Part shown: positions 36,601 to 47,900 of the stretch, in pieces | Position numbering within the stretch: position 1 is the first letter of the stretch | Layout: each line of letters starts with the position of its first letter | Assembly (NCBI GenBank): GCA_963170055.1 | Contig: CAUJGJ010000487.1 | Coordinates: 2,300,401 to 2,364,400 of the forward strand | Length of the DNA: 64,000 nucleotides | DNA from: Halisarca cf. caerulea | Taxonomy: Eukaryota; Porifera; Demospongiae; Chondrillida; Halisarcidae | Reading direction: 5' to 3' | Program-made: the position numbers and the translations under genes | The notes under the pieces: generated by a model | Told to the model about the DNA's origin: nothing | The model's database searches: none | Seen by the model: only the letters and a program-made list of their open reading frames with translations

Positions 36601-39600
36601 ATTGGCATTGGTTGATCCTACAGTTCAGAAAGATAAACTTTACCCTTTTAAAACTAGCATGTCAAGTTTACCTCAATTGGAACTGACACCTTCTCATCCT
36701 TGTATCCTTGAACCACCACAATCACAAGACTGTGTTGGCAGGATATCAGTTGACAAGAGTAGGCTTCCTATGCTGTCCCTTCCTGATGAGCCCACATCTG
36801 AATGTACATCTGTTCAGTCAAGTTCATTTGCGATTGGTAGACCTCCACTTTTGACTTGGCAGCCACAGTTTCAATCTAGTTTTGGTTTAATTTACCCCCC
36901 TGCCAGTAGTTCCCAGCCTCCTTGCCTCCCCATGTTGCACTTAGACAAGAAGGCCACTGACCCTTCTTTTCACTTGACAGAAGTGGCCCAATCCATGCCC
37001 TTGGTGCATTCAGTTAGCCATCTGCCCCAGCTGAAGCATCCTCTTCAATTGTCTATTCCAAATCAGTTTGAGAAGCAGACTAAGGAAGAACCTTTCCAAT
37101 TGTTGAAGCTGACTGATGCGCTCCAATTACAAGAAGGACCAGGCACTGCATGGGATGTTCCTCCTCACAACATGCACAGCAAGCAAGATTCCTTCCAGTT
37201 GCTTCATCCTCCTCTCAAACCAGTATCTCAGCAACCAGTGATCTATTCAGATGTTAACAATGCCAACAATGTCGATGCCTTGGAGGCTCATGTGCGCACT
37301 GAGCAACCACACCCTGCAGGGTTAGGTGTCCCAATACCTGAGCCTGACACTGCTAGTGAGGATGCAGTTACCACTTCTTTTCCTTCTATATCACCTGCTG
37401 GAAGTTCATCTTCCTACAGTACTAGCTCTAGAACACATTCATATATGAGAGACAAGCAAGTTATCACAACCAAGGATTTTGGTGCACAAGTGGGCTTGAA
37501 TGAGGTAGTCTCTGCAATATCAAATGAAGAAGACAACCATACATGTAGTACTGAAAACAATGGATTGGGAGAGAAAGTGGAATCATGTCATGTATCATCT
37601 AATATACTGGAAGAAAACGAGAGTGTCCATTCTCAAGTACATGTTCCAACAGATGACCCCGCTGCTAGAGGCCAAAGGGAAGACCAACAGTACAGCCATT
37701 GTCATGCAGATGATGTTCAACTGAGAGCAGCTGAGAATTCATTTTCAAAGGAACCAAACTCACCACTACTCAAGGAACTATCTGAGGTAGCACCAGTGAT
37801 AGGGGACAGGCAGACCCCCACACCTAGTGATCCCACTCCGGAAGACACTCCTGAACTGACTTTGTCAATGTGTACAGAGAATGTGGGATCTCTACCAGTG
37901 AATGAGTTTGTGTTGGTTAGAGACATTGAAGAGGACGAATTGAGCAGTACTTCTGACAGCTCTGTTACCACTGATGGATGCAGTGATGTTGACAGATTTG
38001 TACAACCACCAGGTGTTAGGGGTGTGAAGCCACCCGAGATGCCAGTGACCACTCCAACTGGACAACTGTCTGCTAGCCATCAAAGTGAGTAGCCTCTCTG
38101 TTTGTGGTTATGTCATGTGCAGTGTGATATTAGCTAGCACAGCAATGTGCCAGTTGCTAGGAGATCTGCATCACCACTCATACTATTCTATTTCTGTGTT
38201 ATATGGTTTTGATTATAGATACTTCCTGTTTATTCAGCCACACCATAGATACTTAGTACATTTGGGTATCTATGGCTGCACATTCATCTGTACTGTAGTA
38301 CATTGTGTGCCTGAATGGTTGGCAGGACTCTTTATGTTTTGCATTTATGACAACATGGTAAGACCTGTTCCCCGCAATAGTTTGAATTCATGTGAATAGG
38401 TGGAAGGACATGGCATATCTTTGTAGTGGAGTTAGGATGTGCATTGCGGTTGGCCCCTAACCTCACAGAGAGACCATCAGCATCTGGATTCATGCCTTGC
38501 CCTGGCCTAGCCCTCAGCCACATGGTAGGGCTTGGGTTGTGAGGTCAGCTGTTGGCTAATTGAATCAATTGAGCTCACCATATGGTGGTCTCCTTTTGGG
38601 AAAGGTGTCACCAGCTTAGCCATGCTTGATATTATTGCATTTGTAAAGTTTTCAAGAATACTGTTCCTTTGATCCAGCTTCTATTCCACTGCTATTAATG
38701 TGTCATTATTTAATTTACTTACATATATAGCAAGTTTCCCATGACATGGATCCACTCATATTTCTACCTTACCCATTTGCACATGTGCGGTCTATGTATG
38801 CATGTATGTACGTACATACTGTATGTACATTGTATGTATGTAACAATCTGTAGACTCTTCTATAACCCACACTGAACAAGCTATGATGAAGAGCATTTCC
38901 CAACAAAAGCCTTCAGAAGGTTTATCTGTTGATGAAGCATTGCAAACAGACCCTGACAGTGATGATGCCTTGTCAAGACTGAAGCGTGTTGAAGCGCAAC
39001 TGAAGAGTTTGGAGTCAACTGCTCGTAAGGTTCAGCAAGAGATACACTTGGATTCGTATAAGGTGAATGGTATTGGGATGGTATTACATGTATGTACTGT
39101 ACATATGCTTGCTGTAGATGGTGTGTTTAGAATCAGCTATCTACAAATAGCTTGGCACTAGTAGTTTTTTGTGAAACACATAATAGTACATACAGTACAT
39201 TGGTTCTTGTCTCTTGCAGTTCCATGTACATACAAAATATGTACCATATGAGCTATATTCACTCCCGTACGGTATGTGTACAGCCAATGGCCTTGGTTTT
39301 CAGTTGGTGTTCACCAAGGTATTAACTTTGTTTAGTCTCAAAGCCTTAAGCCATCATCTATTCTAACACTAATCGTATCATTATCATTTATTGATATTGT
39401 ATTGTTTGTGACCTAATCATGATATACGTAGGTAACAGTCATGGTATACATAATATGTAGTGTTCGTACCTCCTTCTTTGGGAAATTTCGACATGCAGTG
39501 ATTCTGGATTACCACATGGCATTTGTTGTGCTCATTATGTTATCTAGCATTCTGACATGGTGCAATTGTTGTGATCAGTATGATATTTTTGTTATATAAC

Positions 39601-41002
39601 CATCTCCGTCTCCACTACTTCTTTGGTATTCCGACTACCTGATGTATGTATGTAATATGTCTGGTGTTACAGTACATGTGTTAAAGTACTTTTGTGTTAT
39701 TGCAGTGGACTTCATGTTCTGTCTTCCTGTTCAGCTGCTAGGGATGCTTGCTGACAGAGCTGATGTCTCAACTTCTGCTAGTGTCGACATTGTTAGTGAT
39801 TATGATGAAGCAATGCACATCAGAACACTTGTCCATAACAGTACAGATCACACAAGAGTCAAGAACACAGCAAGAGGTCATTTCAGCAGTGAACTAGCAC
39901 ATGATCCTGTGCCACCTGCCTCCATGTCTGCATCAACTAACCGAAGATCTCAGCAAAACACGTGAGTGCACATTTCCATTTTCACTGTTCTGGATACACC
40001 CCTGAGGTCTTACTCTGTCCTTCTAACTTCTGTTCTACCCAGGCATGTATACATAGTCATCCCCAATTTGTTTTACAGTACATACATACTTAACCCCAAC
40101 TTAAGCACCTACGTACGTACATACATTACACAATCTAGCCTGTAAGTTCTACCCCTGTATACTTACTGAGGCATTAGATTGTACTCTACATATGCCCTAT
40201 ATCAGGCGGTCTCTTCCCGGTGCTCCTCTGCGAGAGAGGAACAGGAAAGATCTGAGAAATTGGATGGAGAGGAAACGAAAGGAATCTCTCAAGAGGTTTA
40301 GGAAAGAGCGTCAAGATCTTCTTCTGAAGGAGAGGCGTCCTTTTGCTCCAAACCAATCACGAGTGAGACAGTGTGTGTTACTGCAGTACAGTCTACACTA
40401 GTTTGTAGGCCTGCATTCATACATACATAAGCACTGGGATGTATGGACTACAGTACACCTGTACGCCGTATGAAAATATACGTATATGTACATACTGTAC
40501 AAAGATGTGTTCTGTGTAGTATACAGTATTTGACTGTTTGCATACAGCTACAGTACGTATGCTGCATAATATTATAGTATAGTATATCTATAGACAGTAC
40601 ATGACACTTACTGCTATGTGTAGTCCTCTCCTGCTAGGATGTTTTGTTTTCTGTGATGTCAAAGTATACTATAATTGCACTATCACATTCCCTCTGCAGG
40701 CTATTCTGAATCAAGAACAAAGAACTGCCAGAAGAAAGTAAGAGAATGTTTACATTCTGTACTTTGGTATAAGCAAATTGTCATGGCTGACATTTTAGCA
40801 TTCAAAGGATAATTATACATTATATGCATGCATACATACATACCATAGCTATATATGTAGTGATTATGGCTATTACTTATGAACAGTTATTGTGTTGTGA
40901 TCGGGAAATATCGGTACATTTGACTAACAAGTTTGGGATGCGCACCTCCACTGTACATCAGTATGTTTGTGTGCAGTGCTGTGTGTGTGTGTGTGTGCAG
41001 TG

Positions 41003-41089
<87 letters not shown>

Positions 41090-41090
41090 G

Positions 41091-41153
<63 letters not shown>

Positions 41154-41545
41154 TACTGCTTGAATTACAGTACTCTGTATACCTGTATTTCAGAGAGCTA
41201 GAGGAAGAGTTTCATGAGCAAAGGGTGCAAGATGCATTTGCCTTAATGGCTGACATCATCCAATCGCAGCCTAGCTCAAAGATCAAACATGAGGCAAGTG
41301 ATACCCCACCAGGCAAAACTGTGCAAGGCTCTGCTACTTATACAAAGTATGGAGAACATTCACATCCACATCAAATGAGTGGTTAGTGTGTATACAATCG
41401 CTTATTGTAGTGAAATTTATATACTCTTAGAACAGAATACAGCTTAAACCAACTGTGTTTGTTCTGTTGTTGTCACTTGTATTACCCCTGTGTGTGTGTG
41501 TGTGTGTGTATGTGTGTGTGTGTGTGTGTGTGTGAGTGTGTGAGT

Positions 41546-41618
<73 letters not shown>

Positions 41619-42188
41619 CAGGCATGTGTGGGTGCATGCATGTGTGGGTGTGTCCGTGTGTCTGTGCATGTGTACATGTGTATGCGTCTTTGTGTCCATT
41701 ACCATAGATCTATGCCATTACCAAAGGGGATTTTAGGAGTTGAGTGTTGTATATTTTTAGATTATTCCCATATCTTTATACCTAAAATTAGCTATCATTT
41801 GTCAGTACCAGGTTTGTAATCCTATGTAGTCTATCATTCCGAAAAGCATCACTGTACCATCTAAAATTTTGTGTACAGTACTTACTGTATGTGTGTGTGT
41901 GTGCAATGCAATATATAGTGCACGTATTTTGTACTGTATACTCTACCGTACAACCAATTCTCTCATGACTGCAGTGGGAAGGCCCAAACGACCAAAGAAG
42001 CCTCTTAGAAGAATTGCAAGTGTTGATGGTTTGACAGAAGAAGAAGCTGATGCTGTAACTGAACTACTGGTAAATTGTGTACTTTATATGCACTACATGC
42101 AGACATACAATACAGTACAACATATTCTTTCCACAAATCTGTGCTGAATGTTTGTAGAGCACACACTACAGTACTGGCATGTGCGCGT

Positions 42189-42246
<58 letters not shown>

Positions 42247-42261
42247 CACACACACACACAC

Positions 42262-42311
<50 letters not shown>

Positions 42312-42877
42312 TAACTTGTATACCACAGCCTGCAGTGCTGGCTATTGTGGCCCCTTTGTTGGGCCCCCAAAGGGGTCCAACTGGGGGTGAGCCACCAGAT
42401 ATCAGTAAGGGAGAGACCCACTGGATATGGGCCCTTCTACCCCCACCATCCATGATGGCCCCCTCATGCAAACAAGGGTTGCCCATCTGTGAGGTTGCAA
42501 GCCTCACGAGGTAGGGAGGGCTGGGCTGCTGCTGAAGAGCAGTGGCATGTCCACCTAAACTCACAGCAGCAGTATGTGATTCCCAACCCTAAACTTGGTA
42601 ATATCCAGGCTAATAGCATCTAAGGCATCAGCCAATGACTAGCACCCTGTTGAGAGTCTGATAAAGAAATACCCAAATCATATTTAATGTTCCAGCGGTT
42701 GAGGCTAATAGGTATGATTTTACCTGTAGGCTGCTGAGAGTCACAGCTTTCATCCCTTTAAGAGCACCATGCACCTGCTGGCAACAGGCTTAAGCTTAAA
42801 AGTTGGTAGCTAGTCTTAAGAGACTAGCTACCAACCAGCCACTCAAGCCAACTGGACAACACACACGCACGCACACG

Positions 42878-42957
<80 letters not shown>

Positions 42958-43424
42958 AACACACACACAGAAGCATGATTACTGGGGTATCATTATAATG
43001 TCTCTCCTATTGTATAACTATATTATTAGTAGTATATCTGCTGGAAGTGTAGTCTGTCACCAAGTAAAATATTAAATATTTTCTAAGCTGTATGCCAACC
43101 AAGATCAAATGCTCCGTCTCTAGTCTCATAGGTACAGTATGTATGTATGTACATATGTACTGCTGAATATGGTACAATAGTTGTGGTGTGTATCAATTGG
43201 TCCAGGATTGGATTTTTAAATGAACTAATGATGTTGACTATTCCTGGATGTACTGTGGAGTGTGCAGTCCACGTGTGATGTGATATTGAAATGAACTAAT
43301 GATGTTGATGTCCCTACTGTAGGCTGATGTCCAGGAGGGAAGTGTTGTTTCACACTCCTCCAACAGCACTAGTGTCCTCACAGACATTGACTGGACTGCA
43401 GTGGACAAGCTGTTGGAGCAGTGA
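21633..43424 (+). CDS. CPLANE1: CPLANE1 (ciliogenesis and planar polarity effector 1; C5orf42/JBTS17), 25 coding exons
   Basis: Exons: 21633-21713, 21798-21939, 22283-22405, 22557-22652, 24346-24446, 25153-25333, 25410-25644, 25986-26168, 26709-28776, 29077-29180, 29917-30050, 30920-31050, 31241-32014, 32571-32797, 33313-33980, 34309-34703, 35032-35115, 35543-38084, 38854-39062, 39735-39961, 40206-40362, 40700-40737, 41194-41381, 41975-42069, 43323-43424. Every junction is GT..AG and phases agree, giving 3,094 residues; the human protein is about 3,200. Recognition rests on the N-terminus ([13 protein letters not shown], closely like vertebrate LEILTSTSIKQKK), the beta-propeller-like first part ([20 protein letters not shown]), a coiled segment (about 2757-2826), a basic [18 protein letters not shown] stretch near 2910, and the C-terminal [13 protein letters not shown]. 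In vertebrates it works with INTU, FUZ and WDPCP at the basal body to load IFT-A. Odd points: a 36-bp coding minisatellite (residues about 2099-2242) and an acidic/His-rich stretch (about 1583-1640). The acceptor choices at 30920 and 39735 are the least certain. Confidence 0.93.
22653..24345 (+). other. Large CPLANE1 intron 4 with repeat and CpG-rich patch
   Basis: This intron holds a fold-back repeat (23095-23429) and, at about 23500-23720, a patch unusually rich in CpG (CTCGCGAG, TTCGACGTCAC, GTCACGTGG, GTCGACCGAG). The patch encloses a 37-codon ORF from ATG 23566 to TAG 23679. No conserved protein is seen in that ORF. The patch could be an internal promoter or part of an inserted element. 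Confidence 0.4.
23095..23429. mobile_element. Fold-back MITE, copy 1
   Basis: About 53-bp near-perfect inverted arms (GTTGTATCCTGCCTTGGTGT... and its complement ending GGCAGGCTACAAC) form a hairpin at 23102-23224. About 200 bp of conserved tail follows (TGTGTCATGGTGAAGCAAA ... CCGCACCATGACACAT), itself bounded by an ATGTGTCATGGTG/CACCATGACACAT inverted pair. A second copy lies at 47477-47797. Confidence 0.8.
24697..24915. mobile_element. Near-perfect palindromic MITE in CPLANE1 intron 5
   Basis: TAGATTATTATCCGATTGAG at the left pairs with CTCAATCAGATAATAATCTA at the right, and the arms stay complementary through AATCAATCAATAG.ACATTTC and AGACCTTCATCAGCC to a loop near 24800-24815. The 15-bp GTTACATGCATATAT occurs on both sides (24661 and 24919). 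Confidence 0.85.
32964..33050. repeat. Short transposon-like repeat in a CPLANE1 intron
   Basis: AGTGGAAACCTCCATAC near the left end and GAGAGGTTCCACTGCATAC at the right end are inverted relatives about 85 bp apart. Similar AGTGGAAACC ends occur at 62967. Confidence 0.45.
36110..36577 (+). repeat. 36-bp coding minisatellite in CPLANE1 exon 18
   Basis: Twelve clear units plus one degenerate unit encode [12 protein letters not shown] with substitutions S/P, R/Q, D/G, H/P and A/P. The frame is kept across the whole array. The long antisense frames here are shadows of the repeat. Confidence 0.95.
38400..38640. other. GC-richer intronic block in CPLANE1 intron 18
   Basis: Sequence such as GGCCCCTAACCTCACAGAGA and GCCTTGCCCTGGCCTAGCCC differs from the AT-rich surroundings. 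It may be a degraded SINE-like insertion. No coding signal. Confidence 0.3.
40978..41152. repeat. (GT)n microsatellite
   Basis: Long GT tract with three GCAGTGCT interruptions, inside the CPLANE1 intron before the exon at 41194. Confidence 0.95.
41489..41690. repeat. (GT)n microsatellite
   Basis: GT tract with GAGTGT variants grading into GGGTGCATGCATGTGT repeats, in the following CPLANE1 intron. Confidence 0.95.
42188..42970. mobile_element. Putative short retroelement bounded by two (CA)n tracts in the last CPLANE1 intron
   Basis: CA tracts at 42188-42308 and 42862-42967 bracket about 550 bp of distinct, GC-richer DNA (GTTGGGCCCCCAAAGGGGTC ... CCATGATGGCCCCCTCATGC). That core ends in a perfect-looking hairpin, GTTGGTAGCTAGTCTT-AAG-AGACTAGCTACCAAC, at about 42801-42836. 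The core has no open frame of note and resembles a SINE or retroelement 5' fragment. Confidence 0.45.
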
Positions 43425-44181
43425 CCCATGGGAGTGGAAGCCATATCTGACAGAATCAAGTTTCATAGACCGGCACAGAATGTCATAACTTTCATGATGT
43501 GTACATATACGTATGTATATCAAAATTGATGATTTGGACAGTGTACATTGACTGCATGGCTGTTGAACAGTGGCAATCTGACTCAATCTCAGGCAGTAGG
43601 CAGTTGTGCACTTCATGTCCTTATAGGCACATCGTATAAAATATGCAATATTGACATTGTAGTACACAGTAGGTGTACTGTAGATGTGCATGCAGGCAGG
43701 CCTGTATTACTGTATGTGTACAATAAAATAAACCTAAAGTTTACCTCCGCATGTAATGAACTGGATTATAGCAGACATAGACCTTTGAATATGTTCTGTT
43801 TTTAATTATTTTTTACTGCCTTGTTTTGTATGGGAATCATGGGAATCAATCAGTGAACAGCTGGCAAACAGCGTAGTATACAGATATACTATTACATTTC
43901 AATGTTGTCAGAACATGTTCAAAAGTCTGTATGTCTCTATAATCCACAGTTCATTGCATGCTGAGGTTTAGAGGATAAAGAGGTTTATCTATATCATATT
44001 ATAATATAGTGTGGTATAGATGTATAGTATAGAAAGAGAAACTAAAATACCGATTGAGAAACAAGGAAATCAATACTGTCCAAACGAACAACGTGCAACA
44101 AAAAAACAATCAGGGATCCAGAACTGGAACCCAAAACAGATATACACAGATGGGCAATGTACATTGACTGCACACAGTATA

Positions 44182-44229
<48 letters not shown>

Positions 44230-44990
44230 GCATATGGTTGCATGTATACCCTATACATGCATGCATGCATGCACACATACAAATATGAGCTTGAGCCTAG
44301 TAATTATAAATTGCTAAGATGAATTATAAGACTGCATATTGTATGTTGCATGCATGACATAATTATATATTATAAGTATAACACTTTCTGAACCACATGC
44401 AAGACTTAGTGCTATATACTATATGTACATGTATGCACATGCAGCCATCGATCTGCACATAATAAACTGCAGTATATGTATGCACACATATATATGCATT
44501 GATGAACGTTCTGTATATATGTATACAGTATAATATATTATTATATTATAGAAGGATCGATGCACTAGCTATATCTGCTATATTATTATGCTCCACGCAT
44601 GCCTATATATATTATACATATATATATATTATATTAATTTTTCTGAAATTCGAACCTCGTGCACAAAATATATGCATGTATGTTATATCCTGTATTCATG
44701 CACATATATATATATATATACACACATAAGATTGAATTAGCACGATTACAAAATTCAATTAAAGAAGTGATCATATTATACAGAAATTGCAATGGCACAT
44801 CCAATGCACTGTGTATGTAATATGTATACTGATGATGCAAGTTGTCATACGTACATGATTCAAAAAATGGTGTAATACATGATGATAAAAAGTTTGTACT
44901 GTAGTTGTTGACACGCACACAAATAAACTGCTTTGATCACAAAAAGCTGTTATTATGGTTCCCAATTTGCATAAGAGCCTTGAGTTTTGA
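43425..44990. other. Intergenic between convergent CPLANE1 and chimaerin
   Basis: Contains the CPLANE1 3' UTR, a likely poly(A) signal AATAAA at 43722-43727 (about 300 bp after the stop), an AT dinucleotide run at 44182-44230 and AT-rich DNA rich in GCATGCAT. No further gene is supported. Confidence 0.6.
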
Positions 44991-47900
44991 TCAATTCCTC
45001 AACAGATCAACATGCTTTATCAAAGTTTCCATCAACAGCTGCTGCTTAGGAATGAGTTTGAAGCTGTTGACGTCCACATCTGGAGAGCGCATGACAGTAG
45101 GGGCAAACACCACAGCTAAGTTCCTCTCAGACATCTTGTTTGAGGAACTTCTGGACGACACCCTAAGCAAGAACAAGGTACGAAAACACAATCACAGCCA
45201 GCTCATGAAACGCAAGCACTATATACAATTTTGTAGCAATAACATATTATAATAGAAGTAAAGAAAATTATGGGAACCTTGGGGAAAGTTGAGTATATCA
45301 AATATAACTGTTATTTTATGGGTGGTAGGGATTGATGGTGTGGGAAACAAATTGACCATAAATGATTACTAAATATTCTTGCATTATGGTGCAAACTAAG
45401 GACATGGTTCACATCTACTGCGTGTACGTATATATGTGAAATTTGGGCACTTCTTTTAACAGGCCACCATTAAACTGCCTCATTTGAATTCCCTTGTTAA
45501 TAATATGTACACATGTAAACCCTCCAAACAAGGACATCTCCACATACATATGTGCTGTAGAGTATAACTGCATACGTAGCCCTACCATAAGCGTGTACTA
45601 CACCCATATTGGTGACTGGAAAATTGCAACCTGATACTTGCCCCTCAGCCATGATAGTCCTCTGCTTGGGTTACAGGGTACACCAGAACAAGTTACAGTT
45701 TTAGGTTCCCTACTGCTGTATAGGGTGTCTACAATACAACAGTATATCCGGTCAACTGTGTGAATATGGTTGTCAGGGTTAGCCAGATTCCTCTCAAAGA
45801 CACAGTTGTAAGTGATACTCACTGACACACACTATGCTGGCACAAGTTCTCACTCACCGCTTCAAGTGCATTAGCAAATACAGCAGTAGATTATAATGGG
45901 ACAGCGGTAATGTAGAAAAGCACTCTTTAATCTCAGGAATGATCTCTATAACTTGAGTTTCAGTTGCCCTTCCTACATGTACGGAACAGTAGTAATTGGT
46001 CATTGTACACTTTCTCACAACACAACTCAGCTGCTGTATGCACACATAGAGAAGTACGGTACATACTGGATGGATCTCAACTAACCATCAAGCAAATGGA
46101 GTAATTGCTCAAAAGCTTTGTACGTTATCAGTGGAATGGGCAGTTCACGGAGAAACAGCTTCAAAGCTCCAGTTATTGAATGTATGTCCAAAAACTCATC
46201 CAAATCCAGGGAAAGACCTGCATGAAAGGCCAAATAAACCCACAAACATTGAATTTCAAACAAACAACTCTTATTGGATGGCAAAGCAAAAAAAAAAACC
46301 ACATGTACTGTAGTTTGTGTACATTGTGAGAGTGTACCAGTCATCATACAAATAAAATGGGGATTAATGAATTCTGTATTATAAGTATGTATTGTATGTA
46401 CAATTACTGGGCATAGCTGAATGTACAAGTACAGAATATACACTTGCCACTACATATTGAGTACAATCATATGCCAAACGCACCTGAGTCAAAATCTGCC
46501 TTTATAGCATACACCTCGTCTTGGCTGCCAGAAATTCTGTATATTCCTTCTGTATGCAACCCTGTACCCAAAGAGGTTAGTAGAACATACCTTATAAACA
46601 TACTGTATATCAGTACTATTTTCAAGTGCAAAATGTGCACTGTATACGTATGCCATTGTACAGTAGGACAAGTATGTATGCACACAAAATCATCATAGGT
46701 ACCATATATGTCTGAATAAAAGCCCGGGCCTCTATTTCCTTCCAGAAGGTTTTAACCTGGCCTCTATTCGAGCCTGGCTTTTATTTCTTAGGTACAGGAA
46801 ATAGTAATAGGAAAATGGCCACCAATAAGCGGTTGTGCACTTTCAAAAAAGAAGGTGTCATTAGAGAGTACCATATGTACAAGGCTGCGTATGGAGAAGG
46901 AACTTGAAGTGAGAGTAGAGAACGATCAGCGCGCTGTTTCTGTGTAAAAAGAGGAAGATGCTGCTTAGTGTTGCCGCTTCACAATCTATTGCTTTTAACT
47001 GGAATTTGATGTTTCTTGGTTTTATTTCAGACATAGCTGACCTTCTCTTAATCGTAGATACTCCGCCATGACATTCACATCCAAAAATCTTCCCTCAAAG
47101 TGGAAAAGCTTCTTGTTTCAGCACAGGACTACCCAGTGTGTATTCGAATCCGGGCTTCTATTCGAGCCCCGGCTTCTATTAAAGAAACGCATAGCTGACA
47201 CCCGGCTTCTATTCGAGCCCCAGCCTCTATTTGAGCCCGGTTTCTATTCGGATATATATATAGTATTTGCATAGACTCACCTCTGCTTTCCACAGCATGA
47301 ACACAATCTCTGACAACTTTGGGAATTTTAGTGCCGTCCATTATAAGCAGAGTTGTCAAATCAATGCCATACACTAATAAGAGACAAGAAAATTACTGTC
47401 ATGCAAGCACACAAATGGTACTACAACATACAACATATGTACGTACAACATACAAAAAAATTATGTACTGTATGTAATTGTTGTATACTGCCTTGGTGTG
47501 CTACAGCAGCCATAAAGTGCTGATTGATTGACTGAGGGTGGAGGTCAATCAATTAGCACTCTATGGTGCTGTAGCATACCAGGCAGGATACAATTATTAT
47601 GTGTCATGGTGAAGCAAACAAGTGCAAAATGTGACAATTGATAACTATTATTGATGAGATATGAATGGGTTTCGGCTGGCCAGCTGATTGACAAGACCCT
47701 TGACCTGGGCTACATCAGGGTAGCAGGCTACATCGTGGATGTAATCCCGCGGTATTCTTTGATCCACCCAACTTTCGCCCCGCACCATGACACATGTAAA
47801 TATGTACGCAAGTATGTACATTAGACCGAATACATGCGGAGAATGTACATACCTCTCTTCACAAAATTCTTGGTTGGTATACAGTCAGGTTCAGCATATT

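Noticed and set aside
36036..36686. Long antisense and alternate-frame ORFs over the 36-bp array
   Set aside because: A 36-bp unit is a multiple of three, so all frames without a stop in one unit stay open; the sense frame belongs to CPLANE1.
45598..45830. Extra chimaerin exon reading ERNLANPDN on the minus strand
   Set aside because: The flanking exons at 45858 and 45162 join in phase and reproduce the RhoGAP core without it; this stretch lacks a consistent phase.
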